A stretch of DNA of 54,979 nt from Gnetum montanum (Eukaryota; Streptophyta; Gnetopsida; Gnetales; Gnetaceae). Positions 1-11,560 of this stretch are shown one piece after another; within the stretch, counting starts at the first letter, position 1; each line of letters opens with the position of its first letter. The stretch spans positions 57,354-112,332 of the forward strand of contig MNCI01033651.1 in assembly GCA_015680685.1 (NCBI GenBank). The letters run 5' to 3'. The notes beneath the pieces were generated by a model, which saw only the letters and a program-made list of their open reading frames with translations, was not told the origin of the DNA and did not search any database. A program made the translations under genes and the position numbers.

Positions 1-832
1 ATGGAAGTTCTTCTTTTCAACCATAAAGATTAGCATATTGTAGAAATTACAACATGGATGGTTGTGTAATCTTTTATAAAAAAGCCAAGTTTGAATTGGT
101 ACAAAGATTTGAATGGAGTTTAGAAAATATGATTTTTGAAATTCTAGAAATTCAAGCGATGGGAGAGAAAGAACAGTCAAGATTTCAGAAAAATCACATA
201 GCCCTAGCAGTGATTCTAAAAGTTCATCTATCAAGAAGATGTGCATGCATGATTAACACAAATTTAATTGTCAAACCAACATGTTCAGATGTTAGACTTT
301 GTCAAGGAGCATACTTGATTAAGCAAATAGAAGAAAGTTTGAAGAAGAAGTTATTCCTAAGTTGTACCGATTTAGTTCCATTTATTCTTTGTGGAGACTT
401 CAATGCAAAAGTTGGAAGTAGTGTTTATCAATTTCTAAAATATGGATTTGTAAAGGAATCTCTGGAAGATGAACCTAACTTAAGATGTTTCCATCAATTC
501 AACATACAATTCCATTAGCTAGTGCATATTTTTCTTATTTTGAATCTTCAATAGATCAAATAGATTCTGGAATTCAAGAACAAATGATGTTGATGGATAG
601 CACTCATCAAGAACCACAGTTTACAAATTATTATGCAATGATTAATGAAGATGAGTTAACAACATTCTTTATTGAGACTTTGGATTATATTTGGTATGAT
701 ACTCGTTTCTTTAAAGTTACCAAGTTACTAGAATTGATTTCTAAAGAAGAAGTTGAGAAGAATCAAGATCAAGCTTTGCCATCATGAACAAGACGATCTG
801 ATCACATACCACTTATGGTAGAATTACAATTA
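1..832 (+). pseudogene. CCR4-type deadenylase (exonuclease-endonuclease-phosphatase domain) fragment
   Basis: Two overlapping frames (54-518 and 485-787) read as consecutive parts of a CCR4/Angel-like poly(A)-specific nuclease, the catalytic subunit type of the CCR4-NOT mRNA deadenylation complex. Visible motifs are DGCVIFYKK near 57-83, LCGDFNA at 387-407 (the GDFN metal/catalytic box, intact), TLDYIWY at 677-697, and the terminal SDHIPL box at 797-814, which lies just past an in-frame stop (785-787). A 4-base difference from copy 2 near 484-490 causes the frame change. The N-terminal third, with the active-site Glu, is outside the window. There is no obvious intron inside the domain, although plant CCR4 genes usually have several, so retroposed capture is likely. 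A family B LTR follows, and a second copy lies at 23904-25102. Broken, almost certainly no longer a working enzyme. Confidence 0.8.
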
Positions 833-1282
833 CTCCCATCAATTCATAAGGTTGATTAAGATCAAGAAGTATCTCACTCTTACTTTTATTTGATGATCTT
901 ATTATTTTATTCATTGCTTAATTTATATTTCAATTAGATTAATAAAATATCTAAGGAAATGCAAGTTGGGAATAAAGAATTTGCCCTGCCTTCACTTGGA
1001 TAACCATATACAAGTTGCACATTGTGTGACCCTGGTTAGAACTAGTGATTATTAGTTGGTAGATCTTTAATTCACTTCTTACCATTATCTTGGAAAATGA
1101 AGTAAGTATCAAGAAAGTAAATTTCCATATAATCTTTCTCACATATATCTTATTTGTAGAATAAGCAAGAAACAACTTCAAGTTCAAAGGAGGAATCAAA
1201 TTATTGGAGCACAAGATCGTGAAAGAAAGCATTATAGCTAGAAAAAAATAGAGAACGTGGATTCATTCAAAAACGAATGAAA
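833..1282 (+). other. Family B internal 3' noncoding region
   Basis: No coding sequence is recognised. The right part (about 1130-1282) aligns with 25175-25330, including a stretch ending in TTATTTGTAG that looks like a 3' splice site, followed by a shared segment. The middle (about 870-1120) is missing from the copy at 25 kb. The minus-strand open frame at 951-1232 is not matched by anything I know. Confidence 0.5.
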
Positions 1283-1296
1283 CCTGGGGGGTAGAT
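1283..1296 (+). promoter_or_regulatory. Polypurine tract of family B copy 1
   Basis: CCTGGGGGGTAGAT lies directly before the TG of the LTR at 1297. A G/A-rich tract at this place is the plus-strand primer site of LTR retrotransposons. The equivalent site before 25342 is an A/G-rich tract. Confidence 0.6.
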
Positions 1297-1902
1297 TGTC
1301 ACATCCCCATTCCCAAATGATGTGGTTGCCTAATGAAGGTGGTGTCTTTTCATAACAAGTGTTATTGTTATCTTAACAAGACCCAAAAAGGGTACTTATG
1401 ATTAAGACCCGAAAGGACATGTTGTAATAATAGACGTGTCTCTTGAGGAACCTTTGGGGGTTTGACCTAAGGCATTTATACCCAAGGTTAGAGGTCATGC
1501 CAGCATGGGAATGGCAAAGCCAATACAAGCAAGTCATGGGGTGGTCGAGCCAGTATAGGCAAGTCACAGGAAGCTGGGTGAAGTGGGACAGGATGGGGAC
1601 TGGCCCATCCTTCTGGCCAGGTTATAGGCCTAATCGTGGTGGTAGTGCTGGATTGCCTCTAAGGGATAGATGCCAAAGGAAGAAAACCCCAAGAAACACT
1701 CTTAGAGAACAATCCGGATACACTCTTCCATATCAATAAAGCATTCTTTTATTTTCTTTTCTGCATTTTTCCTATTATTTCCTTTATACATAATGTTGAA
1801 TATTACTTATATTTTGCATTTGGTATGTTTTCTTCATATGCATAATGTCTAATATATCATATATTTGACGTTTGCCATGACATCCGAGGATGGGAAGTCA
1901 TA
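1297..1902 (+). repeat. LTR of family B, copy 1 (3' LTR)
   Basis: About 606 bases starting TGTCACATCCCCATTCCC and ending near GGGAAGTCATA, a decayed version of the inverted ends TGTNACATCCC / GGGATGTNACA. It aligns along its whole length with 20374-20947, 25342-25908 and 35404-35971. A poly(A) signal AATAAA sits at 1735-1740 in a context (TATCAATAAAGCATTC) conserved in all four copies. Its open reading frames are not shared between copies and are not genes. Confidence 0.85.
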
Positions 1903-2083
1903 GGATAGAATCATATCAAGTACACCACATGAAAATACATATGTGATATGATCAACATCACACACACATGAACACCAAAACATGTACACTCAATAACTAA
2001 TGGTACTATTTTACTAGAAGAGCTAAGACATTTTTCTACTCTAAGGCATCTAATCCTAAGCCCCACTCTCTAAGAGAAGGGTG
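1903..2083. other. Flank between elements; probably part of element E's 5' LTR
   Basis: No gene is seen. The right end (about 2040-2083) together with 18848 onward resembles the C-type LTR around 28850-29000, so element A seems to have landed in the LTR of element E. The left end of that LTR is not resolved. 2079-2083 (GGGTG) is the left target duplication of element A. Confidence 0.4.
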
Positions 2084-3302
2084 TGTTGACCTTTTGGTAA
2101 GTAAAAATATTAAGGAAAATGGAGAACATAGAATGTTGTGGAATGTGATGATTTTGTAGGGCATGAGTGAAATTTCAAGATATGAGATCTACAAAGAGAT
2201 GTTAAAGCAAAGACTACATGGACAAATGAGAACATGGATAGGTACAAAGACTACAAGCTAAATGAAGATACTCCAAGGATTAAGAGAAAGCCAAATTAAT
2301 GAGAAAAGGCCTCGATAACTAAAGCTCAAGTGCTGAGAAGACGTTTCCAAGAAACAGAAGGCATCTTGGCCAAAATTAAGTCTTTCACAAGAATATGTAT
2401 TCCAAAAATAGGAGATGTCTCCTTTGGAAAGAAGACATCTCTTTAGAGACATCCCACTTTAGAAAGAGACATATCTCTAGAGTTGAGACAGATCTCAAAT
2501 AGACATCCCAACTTCGAAAGAGATGTCTACACTAGTTGTTAAATAGCCATTGTACAAATTTTGAGGTGTTTTCAGAAACTCTGATGCCGGAAGAAAACTT
2601 CAAACTCTTGGAAATTATACAAGTATTATTAACATTAAAGCAATAATTGTGTATTCTATTCTATTGTACTCGTATACTTCATTTGTCATTTCATTTGCTT
2701 GATTATTTGTAGAACTATGCTTCAAAGTATAAGGACCTATGATTTAAGTTATACTATTTCCTTATGTTTTTGTTTCTCTCTTGTAGCCCTACGGGATTGA
2801 TGTGCTTCTTGCAAGAAGGCATCATAATTAAGCTTGTTAGGATCCCATGGGATTAAGTGTTTGTGTAGCATCAAAACACTCCAGAGGGGAGCTCAATTTG
2901 TAAAGGTTGTGGGATCCATGAAATCACAATATAAGCTTGTTAGGATCCCATGGGATTAAGTGTTTGTGCAGCATCAAAACACTCCAGAGGGGAGCTCAAT
3001 TTGTAAAGGTTGCGGGATCCATGAAACCACAATCTAAGCTTGTTAGGACCTTGTGGAGTTGAGTGCATTCACAACAATGAAACACTCTAGTGTGGAGTTC
3101 AAAGCTTGTACAGGGTGTGGTACCCTTCAAACCACATTTTGAGAAACAAAGTTTGGAGGTGTGCATGGATTCTACCCTTCAAGTGTGGACGTACCCAAGT
3201 TCAGGAATCACATAAAATTTGAATGTGTGTTTTTTTTTGTGGCTAATCATTTTTAGTTTTGGAAAACTTATTCATCCCTACCTTCTAAGTTCTTGACCCT
3301 CA
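2084..3302 (+). repeat. 5' LTR of element A
   Basis: 1219 bases, starting TGTTGACCTTTTGG and ending CCCTCA, aligned end to end with the split right LTR. It is longer than the right LTR (about 1106 bases without A2) mostly because it carries one more copy of a 103-base tandem unit. The preceding GGGTG matches the sequence after the right LTR. Confidence 0.85.
2829..3137 (+). repeat. 103-base tandem repeat inside the LTR of element A
   Basis: Units start with TAAGCTTGTTAGGA at 2829, 2932 and 3035, an exact 103-base step. The first two are nearly identical (recent duplication) and the third is diverged. The right LTR (about 8378-8590) has only two diverged units. The step is due to duplication within one LTR or to unequal exchange between copies. 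Confidence 0.85.
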
Positions 3303-3304
3303 AG

Positions 3305-3317
3305 TGGTATTAAAGCC
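3305..3317 (+). promoter_or_regulatory. Primer binding site (tRNA-Met type) of element A
   Basis: TGGTATTAAAGCC, two bases after the LTR, is a mutated form of the common plant PBS TGGTATCAGAGC that pairs with the 3' end of initiator tRNA-Met. It fixes the plus orientation of the element. Confidence 0.75.
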
Positions 3318-3357
3318 TAGTACTATTTCATTTGACATCAACTTTCAAGAGTGAACT

Positions 3358-5020
3358 ATGAAGGGGAAATTTTACACAAAGCCACTAATGTTCGACGGGT
3401 TCAGCTTTGCCTATTGAAAGGTAGGATGCAAGACTTCTTCAAGTCTATGGAATTTGATGTATGGGAGCCCATACTCAAAGGATACATACCATCCATCAAC
3501 AATGCAACAAAGACCATCAATCCTTGAAGCAAGTGGACACAAGAAGAAATAGATAAGTTTATGCATGATTCTAAAGAAAAATATTTTTTATATCATGCAT
3601 TGAATAAATCTTAATTTAGTAGAGTAGCTAGATATAAAATGGTCAAAGAAATTTGGGAAACTTTAGAACTACCTATGAGGTAACATCAATAGTTAAGTAA
3701 TCTAAACTTTTAGAAGTGCAAAGTATGATAAACTTAGAATTAGAGAAGGTGAAAAGATAAAAGATTATTTCTCTAGGGAAAATGATCTAGTTGTGGCACT
3801 TAGGGGTACAAGCAAGGACTTGCCTAAAAGTAATGTAATAATAAAAATGATTAGGACTCTGCAACTAGAATTTAGGCTTAACATTACAACTATGGAGGAA
3901 ATTAGAGATTTTTTAATTTTAAAATTTTAAGAGCTTCAAAGTGCTCTTATTGCTTATGAAATGAACCACATAAGTGAAGGGATAATAAAAGAAAAGTCCA
4001 TTGCCCTAAAATCTACCTCCAAGTAAAAGGAGCTTGCTAAGCAAGATGCGAGTAGTGAAGAAAAAATAGCACTTATATCAAGAAGGCTAGAAAGGCTTAT
4101 AAAAAATGATTAAGAGCTCCAATCAACAAGAACCCAATAAATTCAAGGGTAAGGAAAGATGTAAAAAATTTTCAAGTTCTAATTTTGATTCTTCTTCAAT
4201 AGAATGTTGAGTATGTGGTGGAAGAGGCAATGTGTCCTTTGAATGTCCTAGTAATGATAGGTTGCAATAGAGGGACAAAAGTGATATGGATGAAACAAAG
4301 ACCAACTTCTACACAAGCTAGGATGATGGAGAACAAAGTGAAGAAGAGGTGGAGGATTATGCAAAATATTCATAGCTCATTTGTATGGCCCTCACAGATG
4401 ATGATGCTAGCACCTCATATGATGAATTTGAAAATGATGAAGAAAGGTATGAACTTTTGTATAATGAACTTTTATATTTTCAAAATATTTGCACAAAGTT
4501 GAGAAAAAAAGCTAAAATCAAGGATCAAGATATTTCTTCATTAAATATAAAGATTTTTGATCTCACAAAAGAGATCTCAGACCTTAGGGTTGATGATAAA
4601 GAGTTAAACAAGTCTTGTGAGTAGATTAAGGAAAAACTTGCAGATGCCAAACTTATAAATGAGGTTGGTTAAAGGAAAAGAATCCCTTCATATGGTTCTT
4701 GAATAGGGAAGAAGTCTAAATGACAAAAGTGGTCTAGGATGTTATCAATAGGAACAAGCATCTATAGCAACCTCATCTGAATAGGAAAGCACTTCAAAGA
4801 TTGAGATAGCCAATAGCACTATAGGTAACCAAAAGATAATTCCAAGGTTTGATTACTTTAACCACAATAGAAAGGTTAGATGTTATTACTATAATAAGTT
4901 TGGGCATAAGCAATGAAATTGCAATTTGAAATACTGTCGTATGAATAACTGGTTATATCATAAGACTCCTTGGTCTTATCCAAATGCACCTAGAAAGGAA
5001 ATCTTATAGGACAAAAAGGA
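3358..5020 (+). pseudogene. Copia-type gag relic (UBN2-like domain, zinc knuckles, coiled coil)
   Basis: The ATG at 3358 begins a frame reading KPLMFDGFSFAYWK with a stop in place of one residue, the PLFDGxNFxxWK start typical of UBN2/copia gag. RMQDFFKSMEFDVWEPILKG follows. Several stops and frameshifts interrupt it. A first zinc knuckle near 4205-4250 (second CxxC part readable, then FECP) is followed by an acidic stretch and a charged helix-rich segment at 4385-4624 (LRKKAKIKDQDISSLNIKIF), a probable coiled coil. A second decayed knuckle (CYYYNKFGHKQ, stop, NC) lies near 4873-4920 and has lost one Cys. Domain order matches plant UBN2 plus zf-CCHC gag proteins. It would have formed the virus-like particle. 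Confidence 0.75.
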
Positions 5021-5623
5021 TTAGATGACAACACAAAAAGATAATAGAGTTAAGAAAGTATGGAGAATCAAAAGGAAGGAACATGAGAATGAGAAGACTC
5101 TCTCCAACAAATTTGTGAGAGGAAGCCAAACCTTGGAAATCAAAGAAGTTTGTGTGAGAAGAGAAACCTAAAAAGAAGAATATCATTCTTAAGCTTACTA
5201 GGCAACTTCATTTTCATCAGCAAGGAGGGTAAGTAGAAGTAAGTTTTTAATTCATTGTAAGTATCTTTTAAGACTATAATCCTTGGAAGCCATCCTTATT
5301 ATTTATCTTACAAAATCCCATCTTGCTGAGATGTCTCCTATGAGACATTTACTTTCAAATAGAGACATCTACTCCTAAAACGAGATGTCTACCTATGTTT
5401 TCCCTTAATGTGGATGAGACTTCTATGTTACAAAGAAGATGTTTACTTGTAGTTTTAGGCATGGATGAGATGTCTATCTTTCAAATAAGACATCTACTAT
5501 TTCATTAAAAACCCTCATTTGGCACAATTATATAAACTGAAACTCTTCTTTTTGTATCATTATCAATAAGACGACAAAGGGGAGATGACAAGGGCTTCAT
5601 CTACGATAGTGATTTGAGTAGCC
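5021..5623 (+). other. Linker of element A, no gene recognised
   Basis: Short motifs of the type GAGATGTCT / AGACATCT recur here (for example 5330-5500) and also inside both LTRs of A (about 2410-2530 and 7930-8090), suggesting a shared simple-repeat-like segment. No coding sequence is supported. Confidence 0.4.
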
Positions 5624-7217
5624 ATGGTTCACAAGAAGGTTGGAACATCAAGGGCATCACCAAAGAAGAAGTCAAAGAGAGAATCCACCAGCAATCCAAG
5701 CACCTACAATCTCTAGTTCAGATTAGTTAGTGCCCATCATCAATGTGAGGTAACTTGAACCATTTCTATCATTTTAGAGCATTATATTTCCTTCCCTTAG
5801 CATAGGCAACAAGCATTAATGAGTTTCTTTCAAGTGTTAAATTAAGTTACCGTTATTTCCATGGATTTCTATGTGCCTAAAATTTTCATTCAGGAGTTTT
5901 ATTATAACATTATTATTACAAATGCTTTTGTAAGAGCCTTTACTATCATGGTTGAAGGTTTTGTGATTGATGTGTCTCCTCAAGTGATCAATTCACTTCT
6001 TGGGATCTCTAGTGTTGATGTCTTACTAATGATGTAATTCCCATTATCCAAGATGAATTCTATGATGCATTATTTGGGAAGATTTTGTCTCTTAGTAGAG
6101 GGAGAATTTATAGGAATAAGATGTCTCTATATGCTTTCACTTTTTCACTCATTATTTTGTATAACATCATTATAAAAATGGAAAGCTATAACTATTTACT
6201 GCTAGCCTAAGCTTTTGTTCTATATTATCTTCTTACAAGATAGCCATTCGACTTGGGCCATACTCTCTATCGTGACATGCTAAATATGTTCATCAAAGAT
6301 AGAATATTTGGACATCCTTACCTTAGTAGTATACTGATCTGTCAAAGATGTGTGTCCATTCTTAAAATGCCTTTTCTTAAAGGCAAGAGGAACCTTAGTG
6401 AGCATGCTAAAAAGAGAAGCTCTTCCATGTCGATGAAGTAGGACCCAGCACCTAACCATCTTAGTTCTAGAAGAAGAAGAGATTAGCATCACCAACCTAG
6501 GCCTCTCGTCAATTGAGAAGGTCTAAATCTACTAGTGGACAAGTGAGATCTTCTCTAAGGAAACTACTTTGGTTGTTTGCTCGTACCTTGGAGATGATTG
6601 ATAGGAATCTCTCTTACATGTGTAAGAGAATGGATACAATCGAAGTACCTCTTCCTCCTAATTAATAGAAATTTGAGGATATCATCACTCCTTCTATTAA
6701 TTATAGTGAGGAGGACCTTCTTGCCCCACATAGACATTCAACAGTAGTTCAACCTTCTCGAGCCTATGACTTGGGAAATGAGTCCAATTTAGAGGAGACT
6801 GATGCACCGCCAACATGTGTCTACCAGGAGCATCCTAATCCCATGCAGCCTAGATCCATTCTTCATCATCAGGATGATGCTCTTAGGTCTTTTGAGTAGC
6901 AAGCCATGGAGAGCATCTTTGGGACTTCATCCCAATGAAGGCCTACCAATCCTATTACATATTAAAGGAAGGTTGCTTCTTCATCCTCTTAATCAACTTC
7001 ATCTCAGTAGGATCCACCAACTTCATCTCAATTTTGAGTGAAGCTTTGTCCATGGTGAGCTCCTATTCAGGTACTATCTTTAGATGATGATGTTGAGCAG
7101 CATGTTTCTAGCACCAGTACTAGTAATGATGATGATGAGGAGGAGACTTATAGACCATCTCATTTTATAGCTACTTTAGATGAGGACTCTGAAGATGGTA
7201 CAGAGGTTAGTGATTAG
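5624..7217 (+). pseudogene. Putative plant transposon protein domain ORF (Transposase_32-like), decayed
   Basis: From the ATG at 5624 a basic Ser/Lys-rich start (KVGTSRASPKKKSKRES) leads through a stop into a better preserved block at 5861-6036: MDFYVPKIFIQEFYYN, then VEGFVIDVSPQVINSLLG. After a frameshift come IPIIQDEFYDALFGKILSL and PFDLGHTLYRDMLNMF, then FGHPYLSSILICQRCVSI (to about 6370). This order (REFYANL-like start, RGKEVxFSPxxIN block, DVGxLI block, FPSLITxLC block) matches the plant-specific domain often annotated as putative plant transposon protein. An acidic Asp/Glu-rich tail runs to a stop at 7215-7217. The function of the family is unknown to me, and the match is from memory of motif order. 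Confidence 0.6.
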
Positions 7218-7643
7218 TGTCCTTGGATCATCCCTCCCTTTTGCTAATTTCCAAAAAGGAGAAGAGAGCTTTTGGTAGTTTATGGATATTTTGATGATCT
7301 GCACATATGTGGTTTTTGTTGGCTTACACATGTGATTTTTGTACATGTTGAGGATATTTCAATGGATGTATGTATTGTGGATAGTTTCTATGGATAGATC
7401 ATGGTTCTATATCATGTGTTTTGTTGCATTATTATGAAGATAGGTTTTTCCTTTGCATAGTATAGTTTCATTTTAGATTTCACATGATCTCAACCCTATG
7501 CCTTGAGCTTTAGAGCCATTATCCTAGTCATAACCTTGGCTACCCTGGGAATTTATATGTCTTAATAATTTTATTGGTTATTGTAATAATTTATCAACTC
7601 ACCCATTTTCTTAAGTTTTAGACATCACCAAATATGGGAAGAT
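7218..7643 (+). other. 3' noncoding end of element A
   Basis: T-rich sequence without a supported gene, ending in CCAAATATGGGAAGA, a plausible but weak polypurine tract directly before the right LTR at 7644. Confidence 0.5.
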
Positions 7644-8614
7644 TTTTGACCTTTTGATATGTCAAAATCTTAAGAAAAATGGAGAACATAGAATGTTGTG
7701 GAATGTGATGATTTTGTAGGGCATGAATGAAAACTCAAGATATGAGATCTACAAAGAGATGTTAAAGTAAAGACTACATGAACAAATGAGAGCATGAAAA
7801 AGTACAAAGACTACAAGCTAAATGAAGATGCTCCAAGGATTAAGAGGAAGTTAAATTAATGAGAGAAATCCTTAGAAACTAGAGCTCAAGTTTTAAGAAG
7901 ATGTATTGGCCAAAATAAAGTCTTTCACAAGACGATGTCTTTCAAAAATAGAAGATGTCTCCTTTGGAATGAATATGTATCTCTAGAGATCTCTCCCTAG
8001 AGATGTTCCACTTCAAAAAGAGACATCTCTTCAAATTTGAGGTAGAACTTAGGTAGATGTCCCAACTTCAAAAGAGACATTTATACTAGCCATTAGATAG
8101 TTGTTTCATGAATTACAAGGTATTTTTTAAAATTATGATGCTATAAGAGGACTTGAAACTCTTGGGAATTATAAAAGTATTGTCAACATCAAAGTAATCA
8201 CTATGTATTCTATTCTATTGTACTCATGTACTTTATTTTTCATATCATTATCTTGATTGTTTTTAGAACTATGCTTCAAAGTACAAGGACATGTAATGTA
8301 AGTTATGCTATTTCCTTATGTTTTTGTTTATATCTTGTAGCCCTGTGGGGTTCATGTGCTTCTTTCAAGAAGGCATCATAATTGAGCTTGTCAAGATCCT
8401 ATGAGATTGAATGTTTGTGTAGTGTTAAAACACTCTAGAGTGAAGCTCAATTTGTAAAGGTTGTGGGATCCTTGAAACTACATTCTAAGCTTGTTGAAAC
8501 CTTGCAGGGTTAAGTGGTTTTACAGTGATTTAACACTTTGGTGTGGAGCTTAGATCTTGTATAGGGTGTGGTACCCTTCAAACCACATTTTGAAAAACAA
8601 AGTTTGGAGGAATG
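7644..8614 (+). repeat. 3' LTR of element A, left part
   Basis: Begins TTTTGACCTTTTGA (TG mutated to TT) and aligns with 2084-3155. It breaks off at AGTTTGGAG, where A2 was inserted, and continues at 18708. The same position in the uninterrupted LTR is at about 3155. Confidence 0.85.
8610..8614. repeat. Left target duplication of A2
   Basis: GAATG here and GTGTG at 18703-18707 flank A2. The undisrupted LTR copy at about 3156 reads GTGTG, so the left copy has mutated. Confidence 0.75.
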
Positions 8615-9413
8615 TGATGAGCAGTGAGGTACCCCTACACCCAACCATATGAATTACTAAGGCATTACGCATGATCTGGTCAAATTTCATGGACCTATAG
8701 TTATCTTGTACACTAGTTTCTCTAGGAAGTGAAATGACATTGAGAATGTTTGTTGTCTTCCCAACTACACTTGTGAGGCTCAAGGATATGGTTTAAGTAT
8801 AATTAAGGTATATGAATTTTTGTCACTTTATATTTTATAGATGTAATCACCTATAACAAGAATAAGGGTAGAGTAGATTAAAAACTAATGTCTATTGCCT
8901 AGCTAGCCTAACACAAGTAACCAACCCACTTTCCTAGACACATCCTAAACACATATAGCATTTTTGGGCTACCAAACGTTAAATGTTGTTAGGTTACCAA
9001 GTACTATATGAATGCTAGAAGTGGTTGTGCTTGCATTCATTAACTACTAGAAATAACTTGCTTAATTTAAATGGATTAAAATAAAGAGTGAGAAAGTAAA
9101 ATGCATTAAAGAAAATATTAAGCTATTCTCAGTGCTACAAGAATTGTCAAAAGAGTTCATTTTATTCCCGTCACACTACTACACTCACCATACACACTTT
9201 AGACTCCTTTTGTGGGCACTTAGAAAATATTCTAACTCTGAGAAAAATAAACTATAAGAGCTTCACTACTTTGACTAAGAATGACTAAAACTGACTTGAA
9301 AACCTAAGCCTAGGCATAGTATTTATAAACCTAGCGTAGATGCTCCAATGTTGCTTATGTGATGTCACATCAAGACCTCGATGTTGGGGCCAACACAAAA
9401 TGGTGGTTCATCA
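8615..9413 (-). repeat. 3' LTR of A2
   Basis: 799 bases with ends TGATGA...TCATCA (perfect 6-bp inverted ends). It aligns with 17849-18702 and has two internal deletions relative to it: the segment with AGTTCTCAAACAAAGAACT, and the segment around 18648-18675. A TATA box (TATAAATA on the minus strand) lies at 9320-9327. Confidence 0.9.
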
Positions 9414-9420
9414 TACCCCC
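9414..9420 (-). promoter_or_regulatory. Polypurine tract of A2
   Basis: On the minus strand GGGGGTA immediately precedes the TGATGA start of the 3' LTR, the expected place for the plus-strand primer. Confidence 0.7.
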
Positions 9421-9657
9421 ATGATAGAATGAAAACTTGTCCTCAAGTGAAGAAGAGGAGGAACAAGTTCATTACAACATATATTGGGTAGGTATGGGAT
9501 TATTGAATGACATTACAAATTGACTTAGATAGAAGAGACAAACTTTGAGTGCCCACTTGTACAGAATTACAATTTTTACAAAATGGGCTATTCATGAAAA
9601 GAGAAGTGAACACCCTGGATATCACTAACATCCAACACCTCTTGGTAGCAAAAGAAT

Positions 9658-9675
9658 GAGAGAGAGAGAGAGAAG
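9658..9675. repeat. (GA)n microsatellite
   Basis: About nine GA units in a row, in the 3' noncoding part of A2. Confidence 0.8.
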
Positions 9676-10610
9676 AGATTCAACAAGCACAAATGATCCT
9701 CATTGTGTGGTACTGGTACATCATCCTTGGTGAAGATAGGCCTACTTTCAATCCATGCTTTCCACTATAATCACAACAAAATCATGAATTAGTATGCAAT
9801 GTGTAACACATAACTATTAAATGCCTTGTCTCATCAATGGTTACACTCGACTAGGTTGTGATTATAGTTGATTGGTTTCTTAAGTAGTGTTAGCGAAGTT
9901 GATAGATGGGGTTAATTAAATTAAGTGGTCCATTAAATTTAAAAAAGTTCAATACAAGGAAATATTTGAAGAGGGTATAAGAATTCACAACAATGAAAAG
10001 AAGAATTCAGTAAAAACTATTATGAAGATGTGTGCAACTGGATGTCATTGATGGGGTAAACAAAAAGAATTTGATTGTAAAAATGTCTAAGGGCAAAGAA
10101 ATTAACTAACCCAACCAAAAGATATGCAAGTGGGTCCTTCTCAAAGTAAGCATAGGCCTCTTATACCCTTGTATAACTTCAAACCAAAGAGTCCATGGGC
10201 TCCATGGATGATTAATGGTTACAAAAGTTAAGTACAAAAGCCCAAAAGAAACTAACTAAGAATTCCAATGCATCAAAGTAGGACATCGAACCACACATGA
10301 AACTAGTAGTGAGGTGAGACATGGGAAGCATAGATGAATAAGAGAGAGAGTGGAATGGAGTTCCTAATTATGGTCACATGAATACCCTTGTAGATTGTGT
10401 GGTTAAATGACTTAATAGAAACCATCCTTAGTCCAGACCAAAACCAACCACATTCAGTGACTTCGCATCGACATTCTAAGACTAATCCATCCCTTGAGAC
10501 ACAAGAGTGCTCCCATAGAACAACCATCATTCCAAATTAGAGAAGAAGTAGGAAGTGAGAAAGTGTCTTAGTTAGAGGGGACTAGTCCCATAACTAGTGC
10601 TTGTAGCCTA

Positions 10611-10876
10611 TTTATTTTGTCTAATGGGTGTGCTTTGAATTTCCATTTTTTTGAAATGGAAACCACACTATGCAAAAACACATGCATTTATTTTGTGCCA
10701 AGAGTGTGCTTTGAATCCTCATTTTCATTTTTTTTCTTTTTTCTTTTTTGATGAGAACCACACCATGCAAGGACATATGCATTTATTTTGTCCAAGGGAT
10801 GTGCTTTGAATTCTCATAATTTTTTCTGTTTTTCTTTTTTTGATGAGAACCACATAATGCAAGGACTTATTCAACT
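10611..10876. repeat. Three-unit tandem repeat in the A2 3' region
   Basis: Units begin TTTATTTTGT at 10611, 10687 and 10782, each followed by a TGTGCTTTGAAT motif, a T-rich tract, and an AACCACA..ATGCAA motif. The steps of 76 and 95 bases differ because the T-rich tract varies in length. Confidence 0.75.
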
Positions 10877-11560
10877 TTGTTTATTGGATGGCATGGAATG
10901 ATGAGAAATTCATGGAAACACCCATGCACCTAGGAAAATAGAAAAGCACAAAAAATACCGAATCCCCTTGAAGCCACACCCTGTTCAAACTTTTAAATCC
11001 TTCCCAATTCCAAAAACTACCAAAGTCACAAATTTATTAAAGTTTTATTAATGAAAAAGGGATTGCATGTTTTCAAAACAAGGAAAACCATAGAGTGTGT
11101 GGATGGTTGGATGCTGTGGACTCACTACCTATTACATGAAAAGAAACCATGTCCTAATTATTCATAATGAAATTCAAAGCTAGAAACCAAACACCAACAA
11201 TCAAATAAACATAATAGTACATACCACCATCAAGTAACACATTACCAATGTACCTGGCACTTATTAACAAAAATTTAGAAAATCACATCAAAAGAAAAGA
11301 AAATATAAAAGCAAGTGTAAAATATTCAAGAAATAGCAAATGTACTAACAATGGTTTAAAAAAACCTTGGAAAAGATTAATAACATAAAAAAGAATATGT
11401 AAAATAAAGGATGTGTAAAACAAAAAGTTGTAAAACAAAAAATTTAAAAAACTAAAGAGTTGCTTAAATGATTAGCATGGTTGGACATCTCCCCCATGAC
11501 TAAGTTGAAAGGAGGAGGAGATCCAAAATATGGAGCATGGTTGTCCATATGATGAGGTTG

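Larger units (their letters stand above)
1..1902 (+). mobile_element. LTR retrotransposon family B, copy 1 (3' part, with captured CCR4-like fragment)
   Basis: The left end lies outside the window. What is present is internal sequence (1-1296), a purine-rich tract just before the LTR, and a full LTR (1297-1902). The internal part aligns with 24268-25341 of the complete family B element at 20374-25908, including the captured CCR4-like segment. Copy 1 has roughly 250 bases (about 870-1120) that copy 2 lacks. No gag, protease, RT or integrase is visible, so the element looks non-autonomous. The assignment rests on the shared LTR and shared internal order in two copies. Confidence 0.75.
9421..11560 (-). 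other. Long 3' noncoding region of A2
   Basis: About 2.1 kb between the integrase end and the LTR with no recognisable ORF. It holds a (GA)n microsatellite (9658-9675), a three-unit tandem repeat (10611-10876) and A-rich tracts. A 75-codon minus-strand frame at 10303-10530 has no recognisable domain and I do not call it a gene. Confidence 0.55.

Noticed and set aside
1443-1739. 98-codon plus-strand frame and the overlapping minus-strand frame at 1373-1567
   Set aside because: They lie entirely in the family B LTR. The frames are broken in the other three LTR copies.
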